Assembly: GCA_003168315.1 (NCBI GenBank)
Contig: PMSP01000063.1
Coordinates: 1-6,893, forward strand
Direction: 5' to 3'
DNA: 6,893 nucleotides
Origin: Opitutaceae bacterium
Lineage (GTDB): Bacteria > Verrucomicrobiota > Verrucomicrobiia > Opitutales > Opitutaceae
Shown piece after piece: positions 6,553 to 6,893 of the stretch. The first letter of the stretch is position 1, and each line of letters begins with the position of its first letter. The notes beneath the pieces are model-generated. The model saw nothing but the letters and a program-made list of their open reading frames with translations. It was not told the DNA's origin and did not search any database. The position numbers and the translations under genes are program-made.

Positions 6553-6893
6553 ATGAGCAGCGAGATTCTTTCCGTCCTTGAGTACATGGAGAAAGAGAAG
6601 GGCATTCCGCGCGCGGACATGATCGCGACCATTGCGAATGCGCTTAAGACTGCTGCCCAGAAGGGGGTTAACTCTGGTCAGGAGCTCAAGATCGACATCA
6701 ATCCCAAGAACGGGCAGCTGCACGCCTGGGCGCTCATGAAGGTGGTTGATTCCGTCAGCAACCCCAAGACGGAGATCCATGTGGAGAAGGCCCAGGCCGT
6801 CAAGACCGGCGCCGTGATCGGCGAGGTTGTCGAGAAGGAGATCGATCCCTCCACTCTGGGCCGCATCGCGGCGCAGACGGCCAAGCAGGTGAT
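6553..6893 (+). CDS. nusA: transcription termination/antitermination factor NusA, N-terminal part
   Basis: NusA binds RNA polymerase and modulates pausing, termination and antitermination. The 113 visible residues are its N-terminal RNA-polymerase-binding domain; the S1 and KH domains lie beyond the window. The start MSSEILSVLEYMEKEKGIPR is followed by ATIANALKTAAQKGVN and by EIDPSTLGRIAAQTAKQV at the edge, all typical of NusA. The MSSEIL / KGIPRADMI wording is what I recall from Opitutales NusA. There is no Shine-Dalgarno; the bases before the ATG are C/A-rich after the T-run. The gene has its own promoter and a terminator-like leader. The rimP gene that often precedes nusA is absent; a divergent membrane-protein gene lies there instead. 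Confidence 0.93.
   Translation, partial: MSSEILSVLEYMEKEKGIPRADMIATIANALKTAAQKGVNSGQELKIDINPKNGQLHAWALMKVVDSVSNPKTEIHVEKAQAVKTGAVIGEVVEKEIDPSTLGRIAAQTAKQV

Noticed and set aside
5452..6780. 442-aa minus-strand frame crossing the nusA promoter and nusA start
   Set aside because: It overlaps two well-supported genes in other frames and is Arg/Pro/Gly-rich noise.

Overview
The window looks like chromosomal DNA of a member of the Verrucomicrobiota, probably an Opitutae-like lineage. The main evidence is the start of nusA at the right edge, whose protein sequence closely resembles Opitutales NusA as I remember it. The DNA is GC-rich, most strongly from about 3,620 to 6,470. A less GC-rich stretch runs from about 540 to 2,340. 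The taxonomic call is recognition, not a search result.

Left part (1-2,337), all on the plus strand. It opens with the 3' end of a reading frame matching the large NAD-dependent glutamate dehydrogenase (GDH). The match stops suddenly and is followed by about 30 residues that resemble the end of a TonB C-terminal domain, then a GC-rich hairpin. Next come a 319-aa exported protein of unknown function, an 86-aa two-helix membrane protein, and a complete CAT-anticodon tRNA (elongator Met most likely) with encoded CCA.

Middle (2,338-3,617). A complete-looking ISL3-family insertion sequence starts 11 bp after the tRNA. It has 28-bp imperfect terminal inverted repeats and one 393-aa DDE transposase gene on the minus strand. 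No 8-bp target duplication is visible. The transposase gene holds a perfect 38-bp palindrome across its zinc-finger codons and a hairpin over its start codon.

Right part (3,618-6,893). Two minus-strand genes may be co-transcribed: a 691-aa protein with a polytopic glycosyltransferase-like membrane half and a TPR half (TMTC-like layout), then a DUF2127 membrane protein that stops 17 bp from the IS edge. Divergent from them is nusA, cut by the window end. Its leader has a good sigma-70-type promoter and a strong intrinsic-terminator-like hairpin with nine Ts just before the start codon, which suggests attenuation or autoregulation.

I see no CRISPR array, phage module, toxin-antitoxin pair or defence system. 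The observations most worth a second look are the GDH/TonB-like junction, the nusA leader, the palindrome inside the transposase, and the IS without a target duplication.
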